The notes beneath the pieces were generated by a model. The model searched no databases and had not been told where the DNA came from. It was given only the letters and a program-made list of their open reading frames with translations. Positions 12,293-23,723 of a DNA stretch of 64,000 bases are shown in pieces. The stretch comes from Brachyhypopomus gauderio (Eukaryota; Chordata; Actinopteri; Gymnotiformes; Hypopomidae), in the NCBI RefSeq assembly GCF_052324685.1, contig NW_027506977.1, positions 310,001 through 374,000 of the forward strand, given 5' to 3'. Positions within the stretch are counted from its first letter, which is position 1; each line of letters opens with the position of its first letter. The position numbers and the translations under genes were made by a program.

Positions 12293-15200
12293 GAACCCCC
12301 CCCTCTGGGCCCGAGTCCCCGCGGGCCCAGGGCCACAGCCCTGTCGCGATAAAAGGAGGTGATCAGGGAACGATCCAGGATGCGCGCCCTGGGGACCCAA
12401 GACCGCTCTTCAGGCCCATAACCCTCCCAATCCACCAGAAACTGGTCCCGCCCCCTAACCCTACGAACGTCCAAAAGACGTCGCACAGTGTAAACCGGAC
12501 CCCCACCAACCATACGCGGTGCAGGAGGAGCCGGGGCGGGAGAAGAACCACACAAGTACGGACGGAGGTGGGACACGTGGAACACCGGGTGGACACGCAT
12601 GGACGGAGGGAGAACCAGACGGTAGGTAACCGGGTTGATGCGACGGTCTATCTTAAATGGACCCAGGAAGCGAGGAGCCAGTTTCTTAGTACCACCCCGA
12701 ACCGGTAAGTTTCCAGCCGCCAACCACACACGCTGCCCAGGACGGAAGGACAGCGCAGGGAGACGGTGCTTGTTGGCGCTGCGGCAATAGGCGGAGGAGG
12801 CCTTCAACAAGGCCGAGCGGGCCCTTGACCATGCCTTGCGGCAGCGCCGAAACTGAGCCCTAGCGGAAGGCACAGCCACGGCTTGTTCGTGGTCTGCAAA
12901 CAGCGGAGGGGCGTATCCGAACAAGCACTCGAAGGGTGACATGCCCAGAGCCGAATGCCACAGCGTGTTGTGGGCGTACTCGGCCCACAACAAGTGGTCA
13001 GCCCAGGACGCAGGGTTAGAGGAAGCCAGGCACCTGAGGGTCTGTTCCAGGTCCTGGTTTACGCGCTCAGTCTGGCCATTGGACTGGGGATGGAAACCCG
13101 AAGACAGGCTAGCGGAGGCGCCGAGAAGGGACAGGAACGCCTTCCAAAAGCTGCTGGCGAACTGGGGCCCCCTATCGGACACCACGTCCTGAGGGAACCC
13201 GTAATTGCGGACAACATGGATGAGCAAGAGAGACGCGGTCTCCCGGGCGGAGGGCAGTTTGGGCAGGCCGATAAACTTACTAAACTTGGAAAACCTGTCC
13301 ACGACCACGAGAATGGTGGTAAGTCCTTTAGAGGACGGAAGCCCGGTGACGAAGTCAAGGGAGATATGAGACCACGGTCTGGAGGGTGTGGGTAACGGGT
13401 GCAACAACCCCCTAGGCTTGTTGCGTGGCGCCTTACTTCGGTTACACACCTCGCAGGAGGCTACAAAGTCGCGGATCTCCTGATCCATAGCTGGCCACCA
13501 AAACCTTCGTCTTATGAGCTCGGCGGTCCGCCTAGCTCCAGGGTGCGCTGCGTAACGTTCAGTGTGTCCCCACAAGAGGACCTTGCGCCGGACGGTCGAG
13601 GGGACGTACAGACAGCCAGGAGGAACACTACTAGGCCCGGGTTCATTGGCGAGTTCGTCCTGCACGGTTTTTTCTATACCCCACCTGATGGGTGCCACTA
13701 CAACCCCCGGGGGAAGCACGGTTTCCGGGGAACTGTCAACATGAGGAGGTTCCCACTGCCGAGACAAAGCGTCGGGCTTAGTGTTTTTAGAACCCGGACG
13801 ATATGACAACGTGAAATTGAAACGGCTAAAAAACAGGGCCCACCTAGCCTGTCTAGCGTTGAGACGCTTGGCCTGCTGGAGGTACGTCAGGTTCTTATGG
13901 TCAGACCAGACCAGAAAAGGGTGACGAGCTCCCTCCAGCCAGTGCCGCCACTCCTCTAAGGCCATTTTAACGGCCAGGAGTTCTTTGTCCCCTACGTCAT
14001 ACCGCCTTTCCGTGGGGGTGAACCGGTGCGAAAAGTAGGCGCAGGGGTACAGCTTAGGCGGTTTCCCGACTCTCTGAGAGAGAACCGCCCCAACGCCCAA
14101 ATCAGAGGCATCAGTTTCAACAATGAAAGGGAGTTCGGGGTCCGGAACCCGCAACACCGGAGCACTGGTAAAAAGACCCTTAAGCGTCTCGAACGCCTTC
14201 TGGGCTTCAGGGGTCCACGTGAATCTCCCCAACTTCTTACTAGTAAGGGCAGAGAGCGGAGCAGCAAGGGAACCAAAATTTCTGATAAACCGTCTATAGA
14301 AGTTTGCAAAACCCAGAAAGCGTTGAACCAAACGAACGGACGTGGGCACGGGCCACTGAGTAACGGCTTTGATTTTGGCGGGGTCCATAGCCAGGTGACC
14401 CTTAGCGACTATGAACCCCAAGAAGGCCACCTCGGAGACGTGGAACAATGATTTCTCCAGCTTAATGTAGAGGTGATTCTCTAATAACAACTGGAGAACG
14501 CGGCGAACATGTTGCTGATGCTCGGTGATGGTACGGCTATATATCAGGATGTCGTCGAGATAAACATAGGCGTATTCATCCAGAGCCTCCCTAAGAACAC
14601 CATTAACGAACCTCTGAAAAGCCGCGGGTGCGTTCATAAGACCAAACGGCATGACTAAATATTCGTAATGACCAGAGGGAGTATTGAAGGCGGTTTTCCA
14701 CTCGTCGCCTTCTCTGACTCTCAACAGATTATACGCGCTCCTGAGATCTAACTTAGTATAAACCGTTGCCCGTTGAAGGGCCTCGAAGGCGGAAGACATA
14801 AGAGGCAAAGGGTGACGGTCTTTGATGGTGATCTTGTTAAGTCCCCTGTAGTCGATACAAGGACGGAGACCCCCATCTTTTTTTCCTACAAAGAAGAAAC
14901 CTGCACCAGCGGGAGAGGTAGAGGGACGGATAGTACCCGCAGCGAGCGCTTCCTGAATGTAGGTTTCCATAGCCTTGCGTTCAGGTAGTGCCAAAGAAAA
15001 TAAACGCCCCCTAGGAGGAGTAGTGCCAGGTAAGAGATTGATAGCTATGTCGCAGGCCCTATGCGGGGGTAGGAAACCCGCCTTGCGTTTGTTAAATACG
15101 TCTTTTAAGTCGTGGTAAACAGCAGGGACTTTTTCTAAACCCGCTATTTCCTCTGGTCTCTCCCCGGGTTTACTGCAGCGTGGCACCAAGCATGATTGTT

Positions 15201-16563
15201 CGCATACTTTACTCCATCGGTTGATAGAAAGGTTGAGCCAGTCAACATCAGGGTTGTGGCGTTGAAGCCAGGGAAACCCCAAAATCAGCTGCAGTTTAGG
15301 AGCAGCGATGACATAAGGGGTGAGTGTTTCGTGATGGTTCCCTATAGTAACCGTTAGAGGAACAGTCTGGTGGGTAACATCACCTGAAGTGAGCATCTTG
15401 CCGTCTACGGCGGACACTGAGAGAGGCTTCTCTAAGGGAACCAGAGGTATGGAGAGGGAAGCTACTAGGTTGGAGTCGATGAAATTACCAGTGGCCCCCG
15501 AGTCTACGAGAGCCACAACCCGGTGTTCGTCAGAACCCCTCCATGAGACTACTACGTGGGGCTTCAGACCGCAGTTGGGGACATAAGCACCATGACCCGT
15601 CGGTGCAACCCCATTAACTTGCCGAGTCTGCCCTTTTCCCTGAAGTTCGGGGCATTTGGCGATCCTATGACCAGCCCGGCCGCAATAGAGACACTTGCCC
15701 TCTCGTAAGCGAGTTTGTCTTTCTTGAAGAGAGAGACGAGTGTGCCCTAACTGCACGGGCTGTTCTGAAGTTTCGCCGTTCCCCTGAGCAGTCTTGAGTA
15801 CAGGAGACACTGGTTTAATACTGGACGGAGCGAACAAACGGCGGTGTTTGCGCTCCCGTAACCGATTGTCCAACCGAACTGTGAGTTCTATAGCGTCATC
15901 TAAATCGCTGGGTGGCTCTCTGAGGGACAGTTCGTCCTTTATCTCTTCGCTTAGACCTTCTGTGTATATAGCCCCCAGTGCTTCTGAACCCCAGTTGCTC
16001 TCTGCCGCCAGAGTGCGGAACTCTAATGAGTATTCTGCCACAGTAGATCTGCCCTGTCGTAAACGCAACAGTTTCGACGCGACAATACCTCCAGAAGCCG
16101 GATGAAAAAACGTCTGCCGCATAGCCCTAGAAAACCGTTCGAAAGAGGAACAGAGTTCGGGTTGATTCTCCCACACGGGTGTAGCCCACCGTAGTGCTCT
16201 CCCTGAAAGCAACGCCATCACATAAGCCACTTTTGCACGCTCTGTGGGAAAACGGGATGGCTGCTGCTCGAAAATCAGAGAGCACTGTAATAAAAACCCC
16301 CTACACTCGTTGGGATCACCACTATAACGTGCCGGAGCGGGCAATGCGGGTTCTGTACGGGAATCGGCAAGCAACCCCACAGCTCCGGAGAAAACCGGAG
16401 GACTGGCAGCTGTCACGGGCGGATCTGGCTTTTGAACCGCGAGAGAGATAGCCTGGAGCTGGGTAAGTACTTCCCGAAGAGATTGCTCGTGCCTGCCGAT
16501 AGCCTGCCCTTGCATAGCGAGGGCATTCCGCACCACGTCGGCTGACGGGTCAGCTGAGTCCAT
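12208..16563 (-). CDS. Gag-pol polyprotein of the Ty3/gypsy element
   Basis: One uninterrupted frame of 1451 codons. In order it shows: a Gag-like region, a CCHC zinc knuckle (CLYCGRAGHRIAKC, about residue 295), an aspartic protease motif (VDSGATGNFID, about 355), a reverse transcriptase with YLDD (about 670), RNase H, an integrase with an HHCC zinc domain and DDE core, and a C-terminal chromodomain (LVDWEGYGPEERSWVP). Gag and Pol are in one frame, as in Tf1-like elements. The chromodomain is typical of chromoviruses and is thought to guide integration towards marked chromatin. It reads as a complete fossil copy. Confidence 0.95.
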   Translation of the reverse strand: MDSADPSADVVRNALAMQGQAIGRHEQSLREVLTQLQAISLAVQKPDPPVTAASPPVFSGAVGLLADSRTEPALPAPARYSGDPNECRGFLLQCSLIFEQQPSRFPTERAKVAYVMALLSGRALRWATPVWENQPELCSSFERFSRAMRQTFFHPASGGIVASKLLRLRQGRSTVAEYSLEFRTLAAESNWGSEALGAIYTEGLSEEIKDELSLREPPSDLDDAIELTVRLDNRLRERKHRRLFAPSSIKPVSPVLKTAQGNGETSEQPVQLGHTRLSLQERQTRLREGKCLYCGRAGHRIAKCPELQGKGQTRQVNGVAPTGHGAYVPNCGLKPHVVVSWRGSDEHRVVALVDSGATGNFIDSNLVASLSIPLVPLEKPLSVSAVDGKMLTSGDVTHQTVPLTVTIGNHHETLTPYVIAAPKLQLILGFPWLQRHNPDVDWLNLSINRWSKVCEQSCLVPRCSKPGERPEEIAGLEKVPAVYHDLKDVFNKRKAGFLPPHRACDIAINLLPGTTPPRGRLFSLALPERKAMETYIQEALAAGTIRPSTSPAGAGFFFVGKKDGGLRPCIDYRGLNKITIKDRHPLPLMSSAFEALQRATVYTKLDLRSAYNLLRVREGDEWKTAFNTPSGHYEYLVMPFGLMNAPAAFQRFVNGVLREALDEYAYVYLDDILIYSRTITEHQQHVRRVLQLLLENHLYIKLEKSLFHVSEVAFLGFIVAKGHLAMDPAKIKAVTQWPVPTSVRLVQRFLGFANFYRRFIRNFGSLAAPLSALTSKKLGRFTWTPEAQKAFETLKGLFTSAPVLRVPDPELPFIVETDASDLGVGAVLSQRVGKPPKLYPCAYFSHRFTPTERRYDVGDKELLAVKMALEEWRHWLEGARHPFLVWSDHKNLTYLQQAKRLNARQARWALFFSRFNFTLSYRPGSKNTKPDALSRQWEPPHVDSSPETVLPPGVVVAPIRWGIEKTVQDELANEPGPSSVPPGCLYVPSTVRRKVLLWGHTERYAAHPGARRTAELIRRRFWWPAMDQEIRDFVASCEVCNRSKAPRNKPRGLLHPLPTPSRPWSHISLDFVTGLPSSKGLTTILVVVDRFSKFSKFIGLPKLPSARETASLLLIHVVRNYGFPQDVVSDRGPQFASSFWKAFLSLLGASASLSSGFHPQSNGQTERVNQDLEQTLRCLASSNPASWADHLLWAEYAHNTLWHSALGMSPFECLFGYAPPLFADHEQAVAVPSARAQFRRCRKAWSRARSALLKASSAYCRSANKHRLPALSFRPGQRVWLAAGNLPVRGGTKKLAPRFLGPFKIDRRINPVTYRLVLPPSMRVHPVFHVSHLRPYLCGSSPAPAPPAPRMVGGGPVYTVRRLLDVRRVRGRDQFLVDWEGYGPEERSWVPRARILDRSLITSFYRDRAVALGPRGLGPRGGGSVRVRPRHVTPAATRRSPRAVTRGNQAR

Positions 16564-16580
16564 AACGGCTGAAGTTGTTC

Positions 16581-17278
16581 TGTTATGCCTCGCCGCCGAT
16601 CTCGGCGGTGACGCGTTGGTTTAAACGAAGTGAGGACTCAAACGCGACCCGATAAATCACACGGCAAAAAACTGCCAAATGAAACCTCCGCGAATGCGGG
16701 AAAAAATGAAAACAAAAAACCCCAGAGGGAAACAACAGAAAGACAACACGGAGTATCTCGACGTGTGCAAAGACCAGGTAAGTAAAACAAACAAAAAACA
16801 CGCGGAAAGAAATACAACGCGTCCAAAAAAGAAAAATGGGAAAAAACGAAAAGTACACGGAGGCAAACTCGACGTGTCAGAGGGGAAGGGAAAAAATAAG
16901 AAACAAAAGAGGAAGCTATGGTAACAAGACCAATAGCTTCTACCTGGTTACCTGCCAGTCTGTTAACCAGAACACTGGAGAACAAACCAACAAAGAACAA
17001 AGAGGGAAAAGACAGAAGGAAACAAAAAACAACCTGAGAACACTCAGGGTTGAAACAGGAGAACTAGAGAAACGAGAGAAATCTAGAGACGAGAGAAAAC
17101 TGGCTTGGGCTGTGTGTGCATAGAACAACAAACAACTTCAGCAATGAGTTGCTGAAGTCGCTTGTCTTAAAAAGGCTGTAGAACAGGTGCATCCTATCGG
17201 GCTTGATTGCCCCTGGTTACAGCTCGCGGGCTCCGCCTAGTGGCAGCAGGAGTCACGTGCCTGGGTCGAACCCTGACA
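16581..17278 (-). repeat. 5' LTR of the Ty3/gypsy element
   Basis: 698 bases, nearly identical to 11595-12292. A TATA-like TTTTTAAG lies about 30 bases before GCTGAAGTTGTT (17142 down to 17131). That is a reasonable transcript start and is complementary to the bases just inside the LTR at 16568-16579. Confidence 0.97.
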
Positions 17279-18020
17279 GTTTCAGGTTAGTACAATAGGT
17301 GATTATTTTACAAGCTGCCAGTTTGAATAATGTTTGGGGCTTCTGGCAATTTCTTATATATTTTATATCGTGCGGTTTATTCGTCGATTGCTGTTTTAAC
17401 ATATCTACTGATTACGTGTTTTGCTGGTATTTTCATAGCTTTTTAAATGTCGATTACTGCAATTATCTACATAAAACTCGTCGCTTTAAGGACACGCCCA
17501 CGCGTCACTCACTGGGATATTGACACGCTATTGGCTGAGAACTCCGAGGGGTGGTCAGAACCGCCCAGAGACAGATGTGCGCATCTGGGTTTAATGACCA
17601 GCGACGTTTCACTGGAGTAACAGGAGACCAGACCGTGTTGGAGAGGCACTGGTCCAACTGGGTCCACAATACCGCACTGGAACTCCCACTGACACATCCT
17701 GAGACACCCCGAGACACCCTGTCTCTGTGTCTCCCGACATGAATGCGTATGGAGACGTGCTGTATCTGAGATGATGGTTCGGTGAACACTGGGAATGAAA
17801 GCGCCGTGATCGTCATTTCAGGAGTCCTAAACGCTCGGATCTATGAAACATTACATGTAATATTCCTGTTAGGTTGGACCCTAATGGATGATCCACTGCA
17901 TGGACGTCGTTACTGAGTCTGGACTTGGAGAGAGACACAAGTTGTATGTGAACTGACTTCAGCTCTGTTCGGACTGGGTGTGATATACATTCACCCACTA
18001 CGTTGGTCCAGTTCTTCACC
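17279..18020 (+). other. Region upstream of kif26b exon 1
   Basis: No coding exon is recognised. From about 17500 the sequence becomes GC-richer and leads without break into the kif26b start codon, so part of it is probably 5' UTR or promoter. Several short ORFs here lack any recognisable family. Confidence 0.4.
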
Positions 18021-18673
18021 ATGACTTCTCTCACAGGGAATAAAGAGAGGTCTGGGACCAGGAGCCGAAAATACGGGGTAAGTTTGCCTTTCTGCCTTTA
18101 TTTTGTGCAGTAGTGACCGTGTTTCTTCTGTTCTCCAGATCACTGGGGTTAGATGGTTTGAGATCATCACTGGGGTTAGATGGCTTGAGATCATCACTGG
18201 GGTTAGATGGTTTGAGATCATCACTAGGTGGTTAGATGGTTTGAAATCATCCTTAAACGTGTTTACCAAGCACTTTTATTCTTTTCATAGCAGATAGCGG
18301 ATTTTTCTCCTACCAAGTCAGCCTCTTTCTCCCCTGAAACTTGGTACCGGAAAGCATACGAGGAGTCCCGGACTGGCAGCTGTCCGGCTCCCGAGGGTGC
18401 CGGTTCCGTGCCTGGGTCGTCTGGAACACCTTCACCTGTATCCGGAACCTCGTCTCCTGGGCTCCTTCTCGGACTCGCCTGTCCCCATCTCACCGGGGAT
18501 CGGCACGTGTTCGCCAGGGTCCTTAGGTGGATCCCCGGGATTTGGCACCAGTTCCCCAGCCTCGGGTAGTGGGAGCTCCCCCGGTTCCGACAGAGGGGTT
18601 TGGTGCGAGAACTGCAGTGCCCGGCTGGTGGAGCTGAAGAGGCAAGCCCTGAAACTGCTGATCCCGGGACCCT
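18021..18673 (+). CDS. kif26b: kif26b, first two coding exons (partial)
   Basis: This is the N-terminus of an atypical kinesin of the KIF26 group. Exon 1 (18021-18077) encodes [19 protein letters not shown] and ends at a good GTAAGT donor. Exon 2 starts at 18291 or 18294, a tandem NAG acceptor that adds or drops one Gln. It encodes [35 protein letters not shown], the Ser/Gly/Pro-rich stretch [15 protein letters not shown], and [20 protein letters not shown]. These follow human KIF26B closely as I recall it. The frame shifts once near 18459-18461, in a GGG run. Similarity ends at LLIPGP (about 18673) with only a weak GTCATT donor. The motor exons are not in the window. EFCAB2 and KIF26B are also neighbours in human, as I recall, which supports the call. 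Confidence 0.82.
18138..18252. repeat. 30-base minisatellite in kif26b intron 1
   Basis: Four copies of ATCACTGGGGTTAGATGG plus TTTGAGATC, the last one diverged. Confidence 0.9.
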
Positions 18674-18702
18674 GTCATTGTGTTTTTCTTGATGAGATGT
18701 GA

Positions 18703-19244
18703 TGATGATAAATGAAGCGTGGACCGGTGCGAACAGGGTGTGGTGTTTCTGCGGCGTTTGCACTGTGCCTCGGTACCACTGCGATGTCCAGAAACTGCCA
18801 TGATCACAATAGCCAGTGGGCTCAAGTTATTGGGCAGAAACAACTGATTACCGATATTGTAAAGCAGACTGAAGAGAAGAGGCTGTGGGCTAGGACAGTG
18901 GTGGTGTGCAGTAGGTTATAAGAGTCCCGTATCCCTACATGTAATGCTGCTTATGCGCTTCTGCGCGCTCCGGTTCTGGTGGGTGCGGGCGCGCTCCGGT
19001 TCTGGGTGCGGGCGCACTCCGGTTCTCTTCACGCTCACCCTGAACTTGTTAGATTTGCTCATTTCGGTGCAGCTGGGGTGTTGTAACAACCAGTGAGTGC
19101 TTTCAAAGTATTCAGTATAAAATGCTCAGGAAAACATTAAGTTTGTATGCGATGCATTCCGCACTGCTTTAACCACTGCGCCGCCATGATTCTTGTGAAT
19201 GTTTTTTTTCTTTGATTAAAGATAATGCACCAGGCACCGAAGGA

Positions 19245-19297
<53 letters not shown>

Positions 19298-19447
19298 GGG
19301 TGTCTATAGAGTTGTTTACTCTTCTCTCACTCTAATTTAGATAAATGAACATATATTAGTGCATATATTTTACAAAAACAATCTAAATCTAAATCTTTAG
19401 ATCAGTGTGACAACACTGACTTAATGAGCTACTTTTCCATTGAAGAG
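18703..19447. other. Gap after kif26b exon 2, with simple repeats
   Basis: No exon is recognised. Repeats present: three copies of a GCGCGCTCCGGTTCTGG-type unit (18958-19026), and a TG run passing into about 20 G's (about 19247-19301). The rest is unremarkable, presumably kif26b intron. Confidence 0.6.
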
Positions 19448-19624
19448 CAGAGTTGTATAATCCAGGTTCAGAAAGTAAAAGTCCTCACCAGGATTTTGCT
19501 CAGGCTTCCTGGATTGTGTTGATTCCACTCATTTTACCTGGATTGCACTAATTAGAAATCTAGCAAGCTTGAGCAAAATCCTGGTGAGGACTTTTACTTT
19601 CTGAACCTGGATTATACAACTCTG
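19448..19624. mobile_element. hAT-type MITE
   Basis: 177 bases with long, almost perfect inverted ends (about 60 bases each, CAGAGTTGTATAATCCAGGT and complement). The 8-base target duplication is TTGAAGAG (19440-19447 and 19625-19632). It has no coding capacity and could fold into a long hairpin. The near-perfect arms suggest a young copy. Confidence 0.93.
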
Positions 19625-21379
19625 TTGAAGAGAGAGGTCATATATGATTGACATGAACATTTGGCATCAATTAAGTCCCTAATTGCACCATTTTTACAAA
19701 AAAGCACACACACACATACACACGCACGCGCGCGCGTGCACACACACACACACACCCAAACAACACACATTAACATTTATCACGTCTTGTAGTGTGATAT
19801 GCATACAGTGTATCCATTACTACATAACCTGATGCCTATGAGGGAAGTTGAAGCATGAGGTGGCACGCGCAGCTTTCTTTCCTCAGAGTGAAGCAGCGCT
19901 TGGGCTTGAGTGAGCAGTTTATGCCCCTGGTCAGTGTTGAGTTGAGGGCTTTTTGTGTCAGTGGTTTGGCTTAGCTGAGGGCTTTTTCTGTCAGTGGTTG
20001 GGTTTGTTTGTGTTTTTGTGTCAGTGGTTGGGTTTGTGTTAGTGTGTCAGTGGTTGGGTTTGGCTGTGTTTAATGTCAGTGGTTGGGTTTGGCTAAGGTG
20101 TTTTTGTTCAGGCTAGCTGCATCTTGAGTTGCTCTTTAATGGAAGCTGGAGCATGAGGTTTATGGAGTTTACTGTTGCAATGTGGTTCATTATGGATGGA
20201 GTGTTGTGATGCCCAGTGAACCACCTCAAACTAGAAGTTCAAGATCAAGAACTAAGAACCCACCACAAAATTTAGAAGTCAGGATGCCAGGAGGTGTAGA
20301 AATGATAAAAAATAAGAAGAAATGTCAAAACAATGTCTCTGATTGATCAAGGAACAGTTCAGTATAATACAGAATTCATAACAAAAAGTCCTATGCAGTG
20401 CAGTGATGTGTAAGCATATATAATGTGTGAGTAATTTTGTGGGTCTGTGTGAAATGATCGGATTGTTGTTTTGCCATATAATACTGAGATGGTAATGTAC
20501 AGAACAGTGAGTGTGTGAACATGTGAGGGTTCCAGTCTGAGTCCTGTTGGAGTTTGTAATCATAGAAAGACTCTGGGATTACTGAAAGACTAGGATTACT
20601 GGTTGTGTGTGTTCTACCTCATGTGATCGATCCATAAAGCTGGGTAATCTGCCTGTAAAGCAGTGAAAAGGAGCCATCAGGTCACCATACTACACAGGAA
20701 GCAGGCCTTCCCGGTTTATCAGACACCTGTCGCCCGTTAACTATTTCCTATATAAGACCTCCCTATACGACCCTTGTGAAATATTGCCAACATTCCTGAA
20801 AGCATACTAAGAGTTATTATTCTGATTCTCTGGTTTGACCTGGTTTAGCTATTCTCCGATTTGCCCGCTGGCACTTCTGTTCGGTTGGATTGTTTCTAGT
20901 GTACGGACCCGGACTGCCCTCGATCTCTTTGGTATTACTCCCCTGCCACTAAAGAGTTAACTTCTTTGAAATCTGCAAGTGTCTGTGTATGCCTCGTTTC
21001 CAGCGTCACTGTGTGTGTGTGAATATATATATACACACACACCAATGCTGAGGTGAAAGTTGACTGAAAACCTGGTATGGTATATGTTGTATGGGAAACA
21101 TTAGCCATAATTAAAGACGACACCATTAAGTTGATTTTAATTGTGTACTTGGTGAATCTCAACTGAAGCCAAACGTTCTTATTATGCCTTTTCGTTTTTC
21201 ATTCAATGTTGCTTATTGTGTATTTACTAATCAGTGGCAAACAGATTAATTAACATACAGTGTGTGTGCTAATGCAAATATAGCTGATTATCTCGTGTTT
21301 CTTATGTTTTTATGAAGCTTATGTCTTCATAATTCATAGAGATAATCTTAATGTGATTGTACATTGTTTTCTTTGATAT
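19625..21379. other. Gap with minisatellite and possible LTR remnant
   Basis: There are no exons I can support. A CG/CA alternating tract lies at 19706-19757. A degenerate minisatellite on GTCAGTGGTTGGGTTTG runs from about 19930 to 20108 (around six copies). A stretch at about 20640-21005 has a TATATAAG and an ending resembling the right half of a retroelement LTR, but no clear left end or target duplication. Confidence 0.5.
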
Positions 21380-21676
21380 TGTCACGGTGAAGCAGGCCCC
21401 TACCGGCCGCCTCCGTCCACAGCGGCTGTTGTTGTTGTTGTCTGGTGACGTCATGTGCGTCCCTCAGGTGGGCGGAGCCCGTGATCCGTCTCACCTGAGG
21501 GTCGTTTGTTTGCCTATATATGTCTTGTCTTTGTACCAGTTGACCGCTGGTCATTATATCCTTAATTTGGAGATATAGCACGGGTTTTAGGTTTGCACAA
21601 TTTCTATTAAACCATCCTTTTTCCCTGAGACTTGGCGTGATCGCTTCCTTTTTGTTGCTCACCCCCGCCCGTCACA
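21380..21676. repeat. Solo LTR
   Basis: 297 bases, TGTCACGGTG to CCGTCACA, flanked by a perfect 5-base duplication GATAT (21375-21379 and 21677-21681). A TATATAT box and an ATTAAACC poly(A)-like motif lie inside. This is what LTR-LTR recombination leaves after loss of the internal part. It belongs to a family separate from the big chromovirus. Confidence 0.88.
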
Positions 21677-22199
21677 GATATACTGTGCATTTGTTTGTGT
21701 ATATATATATATATAAAATTATATAATGTATGTACACTGAAAAAAATGATACTTTGGACCAACTTAAAAAAATTACTCTAATTTGTCTCCAATTATATTT
21801 ATGATTGAGTTGAAATCCTATATTTTAATTTAATATCAACTAAAATATTTATTTACTCAAACTCAAAAATACTTCCAGTCAAAGTAAAAGGATTACTTAT
21901 TATAAAGACCACATACTCATTTATTAACTTTGTTTCAAGTAATTTTTTTAATTTAGGAACAATTATATTTACTATTACATTCAAGTATAGTTTTTACTTT
22001 TAAGTAAACTAATTAAATTACTCTAATTTTGTTACATGCAATTTTATAAATTTTCTCAAGGTAATTTCCGGGGTCAGTACAAACTACAATTTCTTGCTTA
22101 ATCAAGTTGCAGGGCAACATATTCATAAACAAAAGCTACATTTGATGTGGATAGATTTTTCATTTGGGATAAATCTAAAACAATGTTTGATTTGGTTTA
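21677..22199. other. AT-rich tract left of the nested hAT
   Basis: From about 21736 (ACACTGAAAAAAATGATACT) the sequence is very AT-rich, with recurring ATTACTCTAATTTG-like motifs. No gene is seen. It was contiguous with 27016 onward before the hAT insertion, so it is the 3' flank of the SAMD3-like gene. Confidence 0.5.
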
Positions 22200-23723
22200 C
22201 TCACAACCAGGGGCGAGGCTAGGGTATTTTTAGTGGTGCTAGAGCACCACCGTGAGGTTGCTCAGCACCCCCTGGCTCAACACATTTTTAAAATATTATA
22301 TTATGCAAAAAACTTGCTCTGCACCTGCGCAATACTTTGTTATTGTGCCTGTGTGAGCACTGGGGGCTGGGCACCCCTAAAGACCAGGGGGGTATTCCAA
22401 GAAGCGGGGTTAACAAATTCTAAACTTAACCCTGAACTCGGAGTTGTCTTACCCCGATCTGACATACTCAGAGTTTTCGGTTCCAAAACGGCGGATCGGA
22501 GTTAAAGTAATCAGGGTCGCTCAACTCTGAGTAGGTTGACCCAGACAGAAGCGCGTTCACGCGTAACTATGAAAGGCATTCTTAATGGAACGCAGATAAA
22601 TAGGATTTATCATGGACTTAAACGCGAAAATCAGCCGAACATCGTATTTCACACCACTGTAGCTTGAAGTATTAATGACTGCGTATGCAGAATATTTAGA
22701 TATTATTAAATGTAAATGTAATACTGCGGTAGCTGCTAGAGAAAGGCAGTCAGCATGTCAAAAAAATTGCCAACAGAGTTAATGCGTGAGTGAAAATTGT
22801 GACGCTCGATGCAGGAGGAACGACGAACGTCAATTGTGGCACGTTAAACGTTTAATAACACTTGACAAACACGTGAAGCTCCGTGCGGAGTGCAAACAGT
22901 ACATCCACCTTTCACACAGGCACGAAACTTTAGACAAAGACGAGCACAAGACACCGCGTTAACGCACATTAAATAGGTGAATTACACAGACCCACGTGAC
23001 CTCGAGACAAGGCACAGGTGTAACCACGAACACGCTCACAAACAACTCACACCCACGGAAGTACAAACATGGACATAACGACACGCAGACGACGTAACGG
23101 CACGCCCACAGGGAAGGGTCCGGAGCTGTTCCGTAACAGAACCCCCCGCCAGGGGCTCGCTACTCCCGGAGCGTCCCGCGTAGCGGGAGTGCCCTGAACA
23201 AACATTGACGGGCAGGTCCGGAGCCCCCGGGAACACGAGCCTCCGAGAGCAGTCACCCCCGACGGCGGGAACCGCCGCGGACAGCTCTAGCACACCTTCC
23301 CTGGGAAGACAGGGGAGAAAACATTAAACAATGGCACGTGGACGATCACACACACTGGAACATTAAACACAAGGGGCACAAAAGGGAATAGTAGGTTAGG
23401 AACACATAACGGTATGGACAAACAGACAGGTACAGGCAGCCATGGCACGGCTCTCCCCGCTAACAGGCTTGCAGCCAGCGGCGCAAACCCCCCTGGGGTA
23501 GCAGGGTAGACAGGAGGCGGAATCCCTCCGGTCGGGGATGGAGCCCCCAGCGCACGAAGCGCTGGGTGTTGCTCCGGGCGCACCTGCGCCCTCTTGCCGT
23601 GATCGCGGCGCTCTCTGCCGCTCCTCCGGGTGTTACCGAAGGACGTGTCCTTCGCCGCGCGCTGGCTGCTGTACGAGGCGGCGCTTTTGCCCCTCCTCTG
23701 GGTGCTACCGGAGGACGCGTCTT

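Larger units (their letters stand above)
11595..17278 (-). mobile_element. Ty3/gypsy chromovirus-type LTR retrotransposon, looks whole
   Basis: The element is 5,684 bases long, flanked by a 5-base target duplication GTTTC (11590-11594 and 17279-17283). Both LTRs are 698 bases and nearly identical by eye, so the insertion is very young. Parts in element order (minus strand): 5' LTR, a self-complementary primer site just inside it, one long gag-pol frame with a C-terminal chromodomain, a purine tract beside the 3' LTR (12293-12306), and the 3' LTR. No envelope gene is seen. It belongs with the chromovirus branch of Ty3/gypsy. Confidence 0.96.

Noticed and set aside
19930-20108. CRISPR-like array
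   Set aside because: The repeats are direct, degenerate, unequally spaced and without unique spacers; it is a eukaryotic minisatellite.
20640-21005. A further solo LTR
   Set aside because: It has a TATA box and an LTR-like right half, but I find no matching left end and no target duplication.
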